A stretch of DNA of 64,000 bases from an uncultured Draconibacterium sp. (GCF_963674925.1 NZ_OY771649.1:248001-312000), one strand, 5' to 3'; shown: positions 28,201 through 36,481, counted from the stretch's first letter. The notes: generated from the letters alone by a model not told the origin. Numbers and translations: made by a program.

Positions 28201-29495
28201 TTTACCGGGGAATTCAGGTTGATTTTGACGTACCTGCCGAACCAACTACCGAGGCTACTCATCGTTTTGTTCCTGCCGGCGATCTGGAAGGCACGGGCTT
28301 TTTCTGGGAATTTGGAGATGGAACAACTTCTACCGCTCAAAATCCTTCACACACCTATAAATTACCTGTTAACGATGAGAACAAAGTTACGGTGCGATTA
28401 ACGGCTACAGCAGCCAACGGCATATGCAAGACAACTGTTGAACACGATATAGTATTTGCTGAAATAAAACCCGAGATCAGTCTGGATCCTGATGCATTCT
28501 GCGCCAGCGATAAAACGGAATATCCGTTTAAGGTGACACCGGAAGGAGCTAAAGTAGAACTATCGGGTGATGGAGTGATTACGAATAATGCCGGAGGATT
28601 TAGTTTTGTTCCGGCGGCTGCAAAACCCGGAACGATTACCTTCTTGTTAAACGGTGAAGATTCTGGATTATCGGTTACTGTTCACGCAGCTCCGGTAGCA
28701 GCTTGTACGCCTAAACAGCTTGAAAATCAAAATCTGCTGGTTATCAGCAATGATTCTAAAAACGCTTCAACGTTTGAATGGAACATAAATGGTTCACCGC
28801 AGACGACAACAAATCTCGATTCATTAACGATCAATATTAAACCGGATGATCCTTCGGAATGGAAGATTACACTGATTGCAAGAGGCGCAGATGTTTGCCC
28901 GGCAGATCGGATGAGTACATCAATAACAACCAAATATATAGAGGAAACGCCGGTAAATACCTGTGTGGAAGAAACAAAAGCTGCAATACTGGGCGATGCG
29001 AAAATCCTGGCAACCATTAAACCCGATCCGGATGGAATTCTGGCAAATATACTTAAACAAACTCGCAGTATTTATGGCGGTTCCAGCGATTTCAACAAGG
29101 GTGTTCTCGATCGTATTGACGAGTTTTTAAAAGGCGAAGCAAACGGCGAGCTGGAAGTTATGTTCCCGAAACTATTGAATGATACCTCAGGAATGGTAAT
29201 GGAGCTGGCAAATAATCCGGAATTGCAGAAAATGGCGCTGACTTTACTCGAGTTACAATTGCGACTCTTTTACAACATTCTTGGGTGCCAGGACAACGAA
29301 GTGATCAAAAAATTTGCTGATCTAATCGACAGTATTTTAAACCAGATACTTGGGATGTTGAAAAAGTTGCAGGGAATGCGAATTATTTTCAGCGATACCA
29401 TGAAAAAATTTGTTGATGTGTACGCTAAAAAAGTAGCTGAGCTCATACTTCTGAGTGAACACATGAAAATCATTATTGCGAATAAATTTATTTGA
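25230..29495 (+). CDS. Giant eCIS baseplate/appendage protein with PKD domain (1421 aa)
   Basis: The N-terminal ~80 residues (LTENQLNEFITYFDDQDRL, FLNGVGLVCGFKV) follow a pattern that I associate with large proteins of Bacteroidota eCIS loci and that probably binds the baseplate. Residues ~100-960 are helical and of unknown type. A PKD domain lies at ~994-1076 (WEFGDGTTSTAQNPSHTY), then one or two Ig-like domains to ~1240, then a helical tail. No signal peptide, so it is made in the cytoplasm with the particle. The start at ATG 25230 follows an overlapping GTG by one codon. Candidate jobs are outer baseplate cage, tail fibre or target binding; none is proved. Confidence 0.7.
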   Translation: MASKLTEITTKYHTFVENQVLTENQLNEFITYFDDQDRLTRVFLNGVGLVCGFKVSKSGTKITISQGVGVTTDGDLLQLQKTQKSSPLKKLATGSLTYSMYKKFKDDAASYERFRKLSGGEEMAFEVIDLYELHPEDTDVEDVSPLSELPDLNNMVVLLYLESFADYGDLCTAIDCDNQGVAQINRLRVLLVSKADAEFIASNDVIYTNHDRFEQYFNLPEPAVKRVVLNQINTSKYEELKRAYYDAIKGSTISKTNTVTQLGQGISLIVKNFGKLLQVSISKTSLISALSKLNSYYSFSPYGVPSDIQYRYDLLKDLVDTYNELKDLLLQLKQICLPDITAFPKHLMLGLLSEINSEPKDLRHDFYPSPASGCDCKEIKKAKSLLLRLFELINNFNIKRGEIRITPSNKLPELSKRSIPFYYRLDTNFLKAWDYSKTKLFKHNYNLGYRTENLASAPQVQDPLNYNMDTFDFYRIEGHQGKDYRDVLEELDDQKKKYGLSFDVKALSVNLKSDDLDIDDYECEFEDLKVMLKAWTKEQDCILAEVASFFSAFSTKIPGANIRENELDLKKVTAFNTNFDVNYTAAVAYQPVYYKASVGTATKALYEEEVKGKAVEDNITTVEDTIGVEMIKAIEETKGGSVNDIIASASKKLEVKVDTEEWNAEPELKEFVVDKSVELMAHTYVLTQRMPVAVNLVDVSRVNDYKLSLTQLCSLVKKLKAKYRSTKLSVGLQSFTGLLINQLSTVCCSGKKLEVLLDEVNARKEQILLRLQLSKFIEQHPGLEHIAGVEPGGTLVLVYKNSKTTRDVSNVLSDTKLSRPSIPTEELMASKAMISDKIMNLESLSLTERSTVLKSATELIKYEDYTSRLREINVLDRLIPTEQIADNTVVADFALPYMCCSDCAPINYIISKPPATLRLSRNTYCLLTDTDAILYEVSPSDGEIGMNPEVSGVSIENGKISIVADNFPEEMFGQVIHFTVDNQVTDAVLTVYRGIQVDFDVPAEPTTEATHRFVPAGDLEGTGFFWEFGDGTTSTAQNPSHTYKLPVNDENKVTVRLTATAANGICKTTVEHDIVFAEIKPEISLDPDAFCASDKTEYPFKVTPEGAKVELSGDGVITNNAGGFSFVPAAAKPGTITFLLNGEDSGLSVTVHAAPVAACTPKQLENQNLLVISNDSKNASTFEWNINGSPQTTTNLDSLTINIKPDDPSEWKITLIARGADVCPADRMSTSITTKYIEETPVNTCVEETKAAILGDAKILATIKPDPDGILANILKQTRSIYGGSSDFNKGVLDRIDEFLKGEANGELEVMFPKLLNDTSGMVMELANNPELQKMALTLLELQLRLFYNILGCQDNEVIKKFADLIDSILNQILGMLKKLQGMRIIFSDTMKKFVDVYAKKVAELILLSEHMKIIIANKFI

Positions 29496-31009
29496 TTTTG
29501 AATGCCGACCGACATATCATTGATAAGGTTTTTCTCGATATCGATGCGATAAACGAGACTGAGGCTTACTGGTTAAAAGACCATATCAGTTCGTTTCTGA
29601 ATGACCAGGTTTTTCCGGACCTCGAACAACTTTTTAATGATATGGATGTGGATGACAGCATCTCCCGTTTTGAACGAATCGATTTGGATATTTCGCTGGA
29701 TAGCTGGGAGAATCCCGATACCTTGCGTAAAGAAATCGAAAACCAGCTTCGGCAAAAAATGTCAATTGCAGCCATCGAAAAACGTTATCCGGTAAATGTT
29801 GATAGCAATCGGTCAAAAGGCATTTCGGAGTACCACCAGGTCAAAAAAATATCCGGTGAGCAGAATTTGCAAAGTATATTTTTCTTCTTTCTAAAGAACG
29901 GATTTTTACCGTGGTATGGTCATAAATCGGATATCGATCAATTGTTTTCTAAAGAAGAATGGAAAAGAAGCATTGAAAAGGCGCACTTTGTAACCGAATT
30001 AAAAGAGCTCATGAAATTGGATGAAACCGTTTTACAACGGTTTGTGTTGCAACTACCAGTTCGAAATGTATTACAGTTTACAGACTTACTTGGAGAATTT
30101 GATCTGTTTGATAATCGCGAAAGGAACACTTTTGTTGAAAGCCTGAATTATCCGCTCAGAAATCAGTTCATATCCGTTTTACTGAAGATCGGGTTAGAAC
30201 AGTCTGAAATGATTTGGAAACCTGATCTGCTGCATTTTTACGCAGCTTACTTAATAGAGTATTACCCCAAAAAATCTATTAACGAACAAATTCATCAGCT
30301 TAAAAATATTTCTCTACACACAAGTTTAGTGCTTACGCACCAAGATTGCGATAAGGTTTTGGTTCTGTTAAAAGAGCACGAACAGAATCAGCCCTTTAAA
30401 AAGGGAGTAACAAATCAGAAAAGGGGAAACATTGAAGATAGCCCAACCATTATTTCGCATAGGGATAGCTATAATGAGGAAAAAGAACCGCTGTTTTTTG
30501 AGCAAGAGGCCGGCGATATTATCGTTCAAAATGCAGGGCAGGTTCTTTTTCACCCCTTTTTGAAATTGTTTTTTCAGCAATTTAACTGGCTTGATGAAGA
30601 AGGAAACATAAAGTCTGAAGATCGATTTAAAGCCGTTCAGGCGCTTCATTATTGTGCCACAGGAAATAAACAGTTTTTTGAAGGCGATCTGGTGCTGGAA
30701 AAATTTCTGTGTGATGTGCCCCTGCAAAAAACAGTACCGGCAATCAGTTTGCTCAATGAAAGCATAAAAAAGGAGGCTGATAACCTGCTTCGCGAACTCA
30801 TCAAAAACTGGCCGGCATTAAAAAATACTTCTCCTGATGGTTTACGCGAAATGTTTGTAAAACGAAGTGGCAAGCTCATTCAAAAAGATCGGAATTTTAA
30901 GCTGATCGTTGAACGAAAAACACAGGACATCCTGTTGGAGAAATTACAATGGAACATTTCCATTATTAAACTGCCGTGGAAAAAGGAATTAATATTTGTA
31001 GAATGGTAA
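29492..31009 (+). CDS. Contractile injection system tape measure protein (Afp14-like)
   Basis: A 505-aa protein of the CIS tape-measure family, which sets tail length. The N-terminal block typical of the family is present (HIIDKVFLDID, FPDLEQLFNDMDVDDS, RFERIDLDISLDSW). A second block around residues ~345-400 (GQVLFHPFLKLFFQQFNWL) is also typical. No ATG fits: the frame opens with TTG 29492 (overlapping the upstream TGA as TTGA) or TTG 29498, and the first in-frame Met is ~50 residues in, past conserved sequence. A TTG start with translational coupling is therefore likely. Confidence 0.87.
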   Translation: MILNADRHIIDKVFLDIDAINETEAYWLKDHISSFLNDQVFPDLEQLFNDMDVDDSISRFERIDLDISLDSWENPDTLRKEIENQLRQKMSIAAIEKRYPVNVDSNRSKGISEYHQVKKISGEQNLQSIFFFFLKNGFLPWYGHKSDIDQLFSKEEWKRSIEKAHFVTELKELMKLDETVLQRFVLQLPVRNVLQFTDLLGEFDLFDNRERNTFVESLNYPLRNQFISVLLKIGLEQSEMIWKPDLLHFYAAYLIEYYPKKSINEQIHQLKNISLHTSLVLTHQDCDKVLVLLKEHEQNQPFKKGVTNQKRGNIEDSPTIISHRDSYNEEKEPLFFEQEAGDIIVQNAGQVLFHPFLKLFFQQFNWLDEEGNIKSEDRFKAVQALHYCATGNKQFFEGDLVLEKFLCDVPLQKTVPAISLLNESIKKEADNLLRELIKNWPALKNTSPDGLREMFVKRSGKLIQKDRNFKLIVERKTQDILLEKLQWNISIIKLPWKKELIFVEW

Positions 31010-31013
31010 GCGT

Positions 31014-33023
31014 ATGAAGACTAGTGTAATAAAACAAGATGCTGCAAAGAGTAGCGAGAACCGGACTCCATTTTTTTCGAACACAAAAGCTGATTCGTTT
31101 TTTGCCTCGTCTGATTTAAACAGTAAAATGTCGGTTCAAATGCAGCCGGAAGAAGAGGAAGAACCTGTTCAAACACAACGAAAAGGAAATCTTCAGTTTC
31201 AGGAAGAAGAGGAGGAAGCAGTTCAGACGCAATCATCGGAGGAAGAAGAGGAAGAGATGGTTCAACCAAAGATGCAAACGTCTCAACCCGGAAGTCAGAT
31301 ACAACAAACTGCACGTACAGGGTTTATGGGAAGTCCGGTAGCTTATCCGTTTTTCAATCAAATTCAAACATCTTTCGGAAAGCATGATGTGTCAGGCATA
31401 CAGTCTTTTACGGATTCAAATGCAGGGAATGCAAATCGTAAAATGGGATCATTGGCCTATGCCGCAGGAAACAAAGTTGCATTTCGTGGGGCGCCTAGTC
31501 TTCACACTGCAGCACACGAAGCGGCGCACGTAGTTCAGCAACGGAAAGGGGTGAGCTTAAAATCGGGTATTGGCAGGCCCGGTGATTCGTATGAACAACA
31601 TGCCGATGCAGTTGCCAATAAAGTAGTTCAGGGAAAAAGCGCTGAATCAATCCTATCAACTATTCCGGGAAGTGCCAACGCGAGCTCCGGAGCTATTCAG
31701 TTTGCTGTAGAAAGCGGAAGTGATTGGCTCGGTGAATTCTGGGATGCCTATGTTTATCCCGGACATCAGCCCGGCACCGATCAGGGGGGGCGCGATGTGG
31801 GACGACAGGTAAGGTCGTTTCAACGGCTGAGTAATCGTCCGACACATGAAGAAGGTGGGCAAACGATAATAGATGTAAATGACCGCGGGCTTACAGGCGG
31901 ACAAACATTAAATGATTCGGAGCAAATTGCCGGACCGGCAGCCAGCGGCCCACGACAGTGGACTATCGATTTAACCACGCATGAATTGTTTGATCCTCAG
32001 CCAGCCCTGGCTGATGTGATACAAAATGCAATTGGAGATTGTTATTTGCTGGCTACCTTGCAGAGTATGGCTTCTAGAGGAGGAGGGCGTACACAACTGG
32101 TAAACGCTGTTAGTGAATCGGGAAATGGTTTTAATGTCGAGTTTTATCGAATAAAAATTATTGGAAACAAGGCACTCGTTGATCCAAACTCAAGAATACG
32201 TGTTTCGCTGGGGCGGAATCATAATCCCAATGGAGTTCAATTAAGGGAAAAAGCTGGAACAATGACACAGGCGCAGGCACGCGAGCTTATGCAGAACAGC
32301 AGTTACGCTTCACAAATTCAGGCAGGAGATTCTTTTAATGTGAATTGGACGAAAAGAATAGTTTGGCCATGGGCTATTGAACGTGCCTATGCTGCGGTGG
32401 CCGGTGGTTTTAATCGTATTGAGGGCGGTTTCTCAGCATTGCCAATAATGGCATTAACCGGCGAAACGCCATTCCAGGTTTTCAATTTGACTTCGTACAG
32501 CCTGGCCCAACTTGCTAATGTTTTAACCATTTTGAATAATGCAACAGACAATGATACCATTATAACATCGTGGACATATAACACGCTGAATACGATTTAT
32601 AACAGAAGTTTTGTTGTCGATTCTGCTGATAGAAGACGTGGAATTCGCCTTGTCGGAAATGATGGAGTAGTGACTGCGTGGATTCCCTGGCGTGAAATTG
32701 CAAATTACATTTCCGATTTTGTTATTTTGGACCCATTTGGCCCGCTTAACGGAAGGCCTGTTCTAACTACTAAGGCAGACCATCCGAATTGGATACAGGC
32801 AATTATTAATGCATCGGCCACGGGAGGCGCCGTGATAAGTGGTACCTTGTCGACAATATGTCTGGGACAGGGATTATTATTAGCTCCGGCTCATATTTAT
32901 TCCATCACATCGTTATCCGCTGCCGGTGCCCAAACTTCTAATCCTTGGTCAATATTGCATCCGGGATTGGTTTCTCCTGCGCAACTGCGGAAGGCCTTTG
33001 GAAGGCTTACATTTAAACCATAA
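31014..33023 (+). CDS. Candidate eCIS cargo: DUF4157 domain + calpain-like cysteine protease
   Basis: A 669-aa protein in three parts. (1) Residues ~1-105: polar and disordered, with three acidic EEEEE-VQ repeats. (2) ~115-210: the DUF4157 eCIS core domain with HEAAH at 168-172 and the downstream EQHADAVANKVV; family members are common eCIS-associated toxins. (3) ~325-669: a calpain (C2) catalytic domain. Visible residues are Gln337 (oxyanion position, Q-N-A-I-G-D-C), Cys343 in GDCYLLA, the helix WPWAIERAYA with the following LTG, His627 in APAHIYSI, and Asn643-Pro-Trp645. The triad is complete; the Cys-His spacing (284) is longer than in animal calpains. No signal peptide. It sits between tape measure and ATPase, starting 4 nt after the former. 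An injected protease is the best reading. Confidence 0.85.
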   Translation: MKTSVIKQDAAKSSENRTPFFSNTKADSFFASSDLNSKMSVQMQPEEEEEPVQTQRKGNLQFQEEEEEAVQTQSSEEEEEEMVQPKMQTSQPGSQIQQTARTGFMGSPVAYPFFNQIQTSFGKHDVSGIQSFTDSNAGNANRKMGSLAYAAGNKVAFRGAPSLHTAAHEAAHVVQQRKGVSLKSGIGRPGDSYEQHADAVANKVVQGKSAESILSTIPGSANASSGAIQFAVESGSDWLGEFWDAYVYPGHQPGTDQGGRDVGRQVRSFQRLSNRPTHEEGGQTIIDVNDRGLTGGQTLNDSEQIAGPAASGPRQWTIDLTTHELFDPQPALADVIQNAIGDCYLLATLQSMASRGGGRTQLVNAVSESGNGFNVEFYRIKIIGNKALVDPNSRIRVSLGRNHNPNGVQLREKAGTMTQAQARELMQNSSYASQIQAGDSFNVNWTKRIVWPWAIERAYAAVAGGFNRIEGGFSALPIMALTGETPFQVFNLTSYSLAQLANVLTILNNATDNDTIITSWTYNTLNTIYNRSFVVDSADRRRGIRLVGNDGVVTAWIPWREIANYISDFVILDPFGPLNGRPVLTTKADHPNWIQAIINASATGGAVISGTLSTICLGQGLLLAPAHIYSITSLSAAGAQTSNPWSILHPGLVSPAQLRKAFGRLTFKP

Positions 33024-33044
33024 AATAGCAATTAAGGAACAATA

Positions 33045-34358
33045 ATGATAAAAGCCGTTTTAGAATACCTGGACAAAGTTGTACGACTTCGATTTAATGA
33101 TGAAATAAAAGGAAATAAGTCTGTCATTCCAGAGTTTGTCCTTGTCGGTCATGCTAACAATTCTTTAAAAAATTTTATTCAGGAAAATGAATTAAGTGGA
33201 GCAGAAACAATTGTTCTTTTTATAGCATTGGTTCCGCACCTTTCTCCTGAATTCTTTAATAATATCATTGCTGAATACCTGCCAAATGGTGGTGATTTCC
33301 CTGAGTTTGGAGGAGTGAAAGGTAAAAACCACCGCGGAATACTGCCAACCGGCGAAACCGTTTTATACATTCTTGCCGGACATGACATCGGGAAACGAAT
33401 GGAGGTAGCAAAACTGTTTGATGAGGAACATTTGTTTTTCCAAAAAAACGTGTTGAACATTGAATCGGTTCCTGCGGGCGAACCCAAAATGAGTGGCCGC
33501 CTTGTTCTCGACGATGAATATGTTGATCTGTTTGTTTCCGGTAAAATCTCACGACCAAAACTTAGCAGCGACTTCCCGGCTCAGCGGATCACAACTAAGC
33601 AGGAATGGAATGATTTGGTTTTAAAAGAAAAGACATTCGAAGAAATTAAAGAGCTTGAAACGTGGTTAAACTACAACGAGCAGTTAATGGAAGAATGGAG
33701 CATGCGTGATAAAATTAAACCGGGATTTCGGGTGTTGTTTTACGGCCCGTCTGGCACCGGAAAAACAATGACAACTTGTTTGCTGGGCAAATATACCGGA
33801 AGAGATGTTTATCGTGTTGATTTGTCGATGGTTATTTCGAAATATATTGGTGAGACTGAGAAAAACTTGTCGGGATTATTTAACAAGGCAGAACACAAAA
33901 ACTGGATATTGTTTTTTGATGAGGCCGACTCGCTTTTTGGTAAACGCACCAATGTTAGAGATGCTCACGATAAATACGCCAACCAGGAAGTTTCGTACCT
34001 GTTGCAGCGCATAGAAGCCCACAACGGGTTAGTGATTTTGGCATCGAATATGAAAGGAAATATCGATAGTGCTTTTACCCGCCGTTTTAATGCTTTTGTC
34101 GAGTTCGACCCTCCTACGGTTGCTGAACGCCTTAAACTCTGGCAGGTGTATATGCCCAAAAGCAACAAAGTGCACAAGGACATTCGTTTGGAGGAGCTGG
34201 CAAAAAATTACGAGTTAACAGGTGCAAACATCGTCAATATCATTCACTATGCCGGTTTGCTTTCCATCCAAAAGGGGAATGCGATGTTGAATATGGAAAC
34301 TCTGCTCGCCGGAATCCGGAAAGAATACAAAAAAGAGGGTAGAATTCTACAGCAATGA
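33045..34358 (+). CDS. AAA+ ATPase of the eCIS (Afp15-like)
   Basis: A 437-aa AAA+ ATPase, required for assembly or release of Afp/PVC-type particles and their cargo. Walker A is GPSGTGKT (residues 234-241), Walker B is LFFDEAD with Asp292-Glu293, and the sensor/arginine-finger region includes ILASNMKGNIDSAFTRRF. The N-terminal ~200 residues form a family-specific domain. It starts at ATG 33045 with AAGGAA 10 nt upstream, 21 nt after the cargo gene. It is the last gene of the operon. No clear terminator follows. Confidence 0.92.
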   Translation: MIKAVLEYLDKVVRLRFNDEIKGNKSVIPEFVLVGHANNSLKNFIQENELSGAETIVLFIALVPHLSPEFFNNIIAEYLPNGGDFPEFGGVKGKNHRGILPTGETVLYILAGHDIGKRMEVAKLFDEEHLFFQKNVLNIESVPAGEPKMSGRLVLDDEYVDLFVSGKISRPKLSSDFPAQRITTKQEWNDLVLKEKTFEEIKELETWLNYNEQLMEEWSMRDKIKPGFRVLFYGPSGTGKTMTTCLLGKYTGRDVYRVDLSMVISKYIGETEKNLSGLFNKAEHKNWILFFDEADSLFGKRTNVRDAHDKYANQEVSYLLQRIEAHNGLVILASNMKGNIDSAFTRRFNAFVEFDPPTVAERLKLWQVYMPKSNKVHKDIRLEELAKNYELTGANIVNIIHYAGLLSIQKGNAMLNMETLLAGIRKEYKKEGRILQQ

Positions 34359-34495
34359 TCTAATTTGATAATCTTTCTATTCGCTGAAATCCAAAAGAAT
34401 TGCATTGGAAAAATAAAAATTCACAGAATCCTTTGGCATAACAACAGCAAATTGCCAATTTTAAGCAGTATTGATTCAATTCACAGTTATCGACC

Positions 34496-35761
34496 ATGAA
34501 AAAACTCAGCTTGTGCCTGCTCTTTTTTGCTTTCCTGTTTAATGTGTCAGCCCAGTTTGATGCCAATTACGACGAAAGTAAAGTTCCCGAATTTAAGTTA
34601 CCCGATCCGCTTAAAATGTTTAATGGACAGAAGATTCGGAACTCTAAAAAGTGGGAGAGCAAACGACGCCCGGAACTGCTGAATTTTTTCACCGAAAATA
34701 TGTTTGGTGAAGTGCCCGGTGCACTGGAAATTGCATCGGTTGATGTTTTGGAAGAGAGTAACAATGCATTAAACGGAAAAGCAGTACGGAAACAGGTCGA
34801 CCTGGTATTTAAAAACCATGGAAAGACACTTGATTTTACCATCTTGATTTATCTGCCAAAAGCAAAAGAGCAAGTGCCCTTGTTTGTGGGGTACAATTTC
34901 TACGGAAATCATACTATAACCGATGATGTTGAGGTAATTATTTCGGAAGCTTGGGCAAGAAATAATCCTTCGTTTGGGATAATAAACAACCAGTTAACCG
35001 AACAATCGAGAGGAGTGAGAACCGACCGATGGTGTGTGGATAAGATCATTGAGTCCGGATTTGGTTTGGCTGTAATTTATTACGGCGAAGTTGATCCCGA
35101 CAAAGATGATTTTTCGGATGGTATTCATCCTTTATTGTATATCGACGATCAGCAACAACCTGCTGCCAACGAATGGGGGGCGATTGCTGCGTGGTCGTGG
35201 GGCTTAAGCCGGGCAATGGATTATTTTGAGCGCGATGAGGCCATCGACGAATCGAGAGTAGTGGTTTTTGGTCATTCCCGATTGGGAAAAACAGCCTTGT
35301 GGGCCGGTGCAACCGATGAGCGTTTTGCAGGTGTAATTTCTAATGAGTCAGGTTGTGGCGGCGCTGCACTTTCGAAACGTCGGTTTGGCGAAACATTATG
35401 GCGAATAAATAATCGTTTTCCGCACTGGTTTTGTAAAAACTTCAGAAACTACAGTAAAAACGAGGAGGCCTTGCCGGTTGATCAGCACGAATTGATTGCT
35501 TTGATTGCGCCGCGTCCGGTGTATATTGCAAGTGCCGAAGAAGATCGGTGGTCGGATCCAAAAGGCGAATTTCTTGGGGCCTTATACGCCACCCCGGTGT
35601 TTGAGCTTTACGGGAAAAATGGAATAGAGCAAACAGAAATGCCGGGAGTTAATCAGCCCATTCAAAACACAGTTGCTTATCATATTCGGACAGGAGAACA
35701 TGATGTAACTGAATTCGACTGGGCGCAGTACATAAAATGGGCGCAGAAATTCATTCATTAA
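34496..35761 (+). CDS. CE15-type carbohydrate esterase (glucuronoyl esterase-like)
   Basis: A 421-aa exported alpha/beta hydrolase resembling CE15 glucuronoyl esterases, which cut lignin-xylan ester bonds; related bacterial members may act on other esters. The signal peptide ends ...NVSA-Q. The nucleophile Ser261 sits in GHSRLGK, GCGG follows the acidic segment, and the C-terminal His402 is in GEHDVT. IAPRPVYIASAEEDRWSD marks the last part of the fold. The acid residue is not placed with certainty. A DUF1080 gene follows after 18 nt. Confidence 0.82.
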   Translation: MKKLSLCLLFFAFLFNVSAQFDANYDESKVPEFKLPDPLKMFNGQKIRNSKKWESKRRPELLNFFTENMFGEVPGALEIASVDVLEESNNALNGKAVRKQVDLVFKNHGKTLDFTILIYLPKAKEQVPLFVGYNFYGNHTITDDVEVIISEAWARNNPSFGIINNQLTEQSRGVRTDRWCVDKIIESGFGLAVIYYGEVDPDKDDFSDGIHPLLYIDDQQQPAANEWGAIAAWSWGLSRAMDYFERDEAIDESRVVVFGHSRLGKTALWAGATDERFAGVISNESGCGGAALSKRRFGETLWRINNRFPHWFCKNFRNYSKNEEALPVDQHELIALIAPRPVYIASAEEDRWSDPKGEFLGALYATPVFELYGKNGIEQTEMPGVNQPIQNTVAYHIRTGEHDVTEFDWAQYIKWAQKFIH

Positions 35762-35779
35762 TCAACTAAATTTACTACT

Positions 35780-36478
35780 GTGAAGAAACTTAGTCTATTA
35801 TTTATCCTGGCAGGATTTATTGCCTGCAACAAGGAAAAGGCACCTGAAACAATACACTTGTTTAACGGAACAGATTTATCGGGTTGGCATGCCGACGTGC
35901 CTGATGCTGACAATAACCCTAATATTGAGAAATCGTTTGTAGTTCGCGATTCTTTGCTGGTAAGTTTGGGCGATCCGAGGGGCCATTTAATTACTGATTC
36001 GGTTTATCAGAACTACCGGCTGGAAGTGGAATATCGCTTTGCCGGAGAGCCGGGGAACTGTGGCGTTTTGGTTCATGCTTCAACACCGCGGGCTTTGTAT
36101 GATATGTTTCCTCAATCGTTGGAGGTACAAATGCAGCATGGCGATGCCGGCGATTTTTGGTGTATTGTTGAAGATATTGAAGTACCGGATATGGTTGTAA
36201 GACGCGGACCAAAGGAAGAGTGGGGGATTACTGAAGGTAAAAAACGCCGGATACTGAACCTGACAGACGATTCGGAAAAGCCCCTGGGTGAATGGAACAA
36301 CATGCTAATTGAGTGTGTGGCTGACACCATAAAAGTTTGGGTAAACGACGATCTTGTAAATTACGGCTATAATTGCACTGTCAATAAAGGAAAAATTGCC
36401 GTTCAGGCAGAAGGTGCTGTGGTTGAGTTTCGTAAACTGGAGTTGACACCGATAAGTCAAATTTCTTCAATAGAATAA
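35780..36478 (+). CDS. DUF1080 / 3-keto-disaccharide hydrolase-like lipoprotein
   Basis: A 232-aa lipoprotein (signal ending AGFIAC) with the laminin-G-like DUF1080 fold: LFNGTDLSGWH near the start, GNCGVLVHA, and LEVQMQHGDAGDFW in the middle. Some members cleave 3-keto-glucosides; activity here is unknown. It begins with GTG 35780, an uncommon start, because no in-frame ATG precedes the signal peptide. It is 18 nt downstream of the esterase and likely shares its transcript. A hairpin terminator follows. Confidence 0.85.
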   Translation: MKKLSLLFILAGFIACNKEKAPETIHLFNGTDLSGWHADVPDADNNPNIEKSFVVRDSLLVSLGDPRGHLITDSVYQNYRLEVEYRFAGEPGNCGVLVHASTPRALYDMFPQSLEVQMQHGDAGDFWCIVEDIEVPDMVVRRGPKEEWGITEGKKRRILNLTDDSEKPLGEWNNMLIECVADTIKVWVNDDLVNYGYNCTVNKGKIAVQAEGAVVEFRKLELTPISQISSIE

Positions 36479-36481
36479 AAA

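Larger units (their letters stand above)
11348..34358 (+). other. Extracellular contractile injection system (eCIS) operon
   Basis: Sixteen co-directional genes in 23 kb, most separated by 0-30 bp or overlapping. They provide every core part of a PVC/Afp-type injector: terminator, sheath, two tube proteins, LysM adaptor, spike, PAAR tip, gp25, two large baseplate proteins, tape measure and AAA+ ATPase, plus a candidate cargo. No membrane-anchoring T6SS genes (TssJLM) and no phage replication, capsid or lysis genes are present, so this is neither a T6SS of the usual type nor a prophage. Confidence 0.93.

Noticed and set aside
29502..29510. ATG at 29502 as tape-measure start
   Set aside because: It lies in a different frame from the conserved N-terminus.
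31014..31700. DUF4157 HEAAH as an active metalloprotease toxin by itself
   Set aside because: HExxH is present, but the domain is usually a shared leader; activity cannot be decided here, and the calpain triad is the stronger catalytic candidate.
11348..34358. Type VI secretion system or prophage
   Set aside because: VgrG, PAAR, gp25 and Hcp-like proteins recall both, but TssJLM, ClpV, capsid, replication and lysis genes are absent, while DUF4255, the tape measure and the Afp15-type ATPase fit eCIS.
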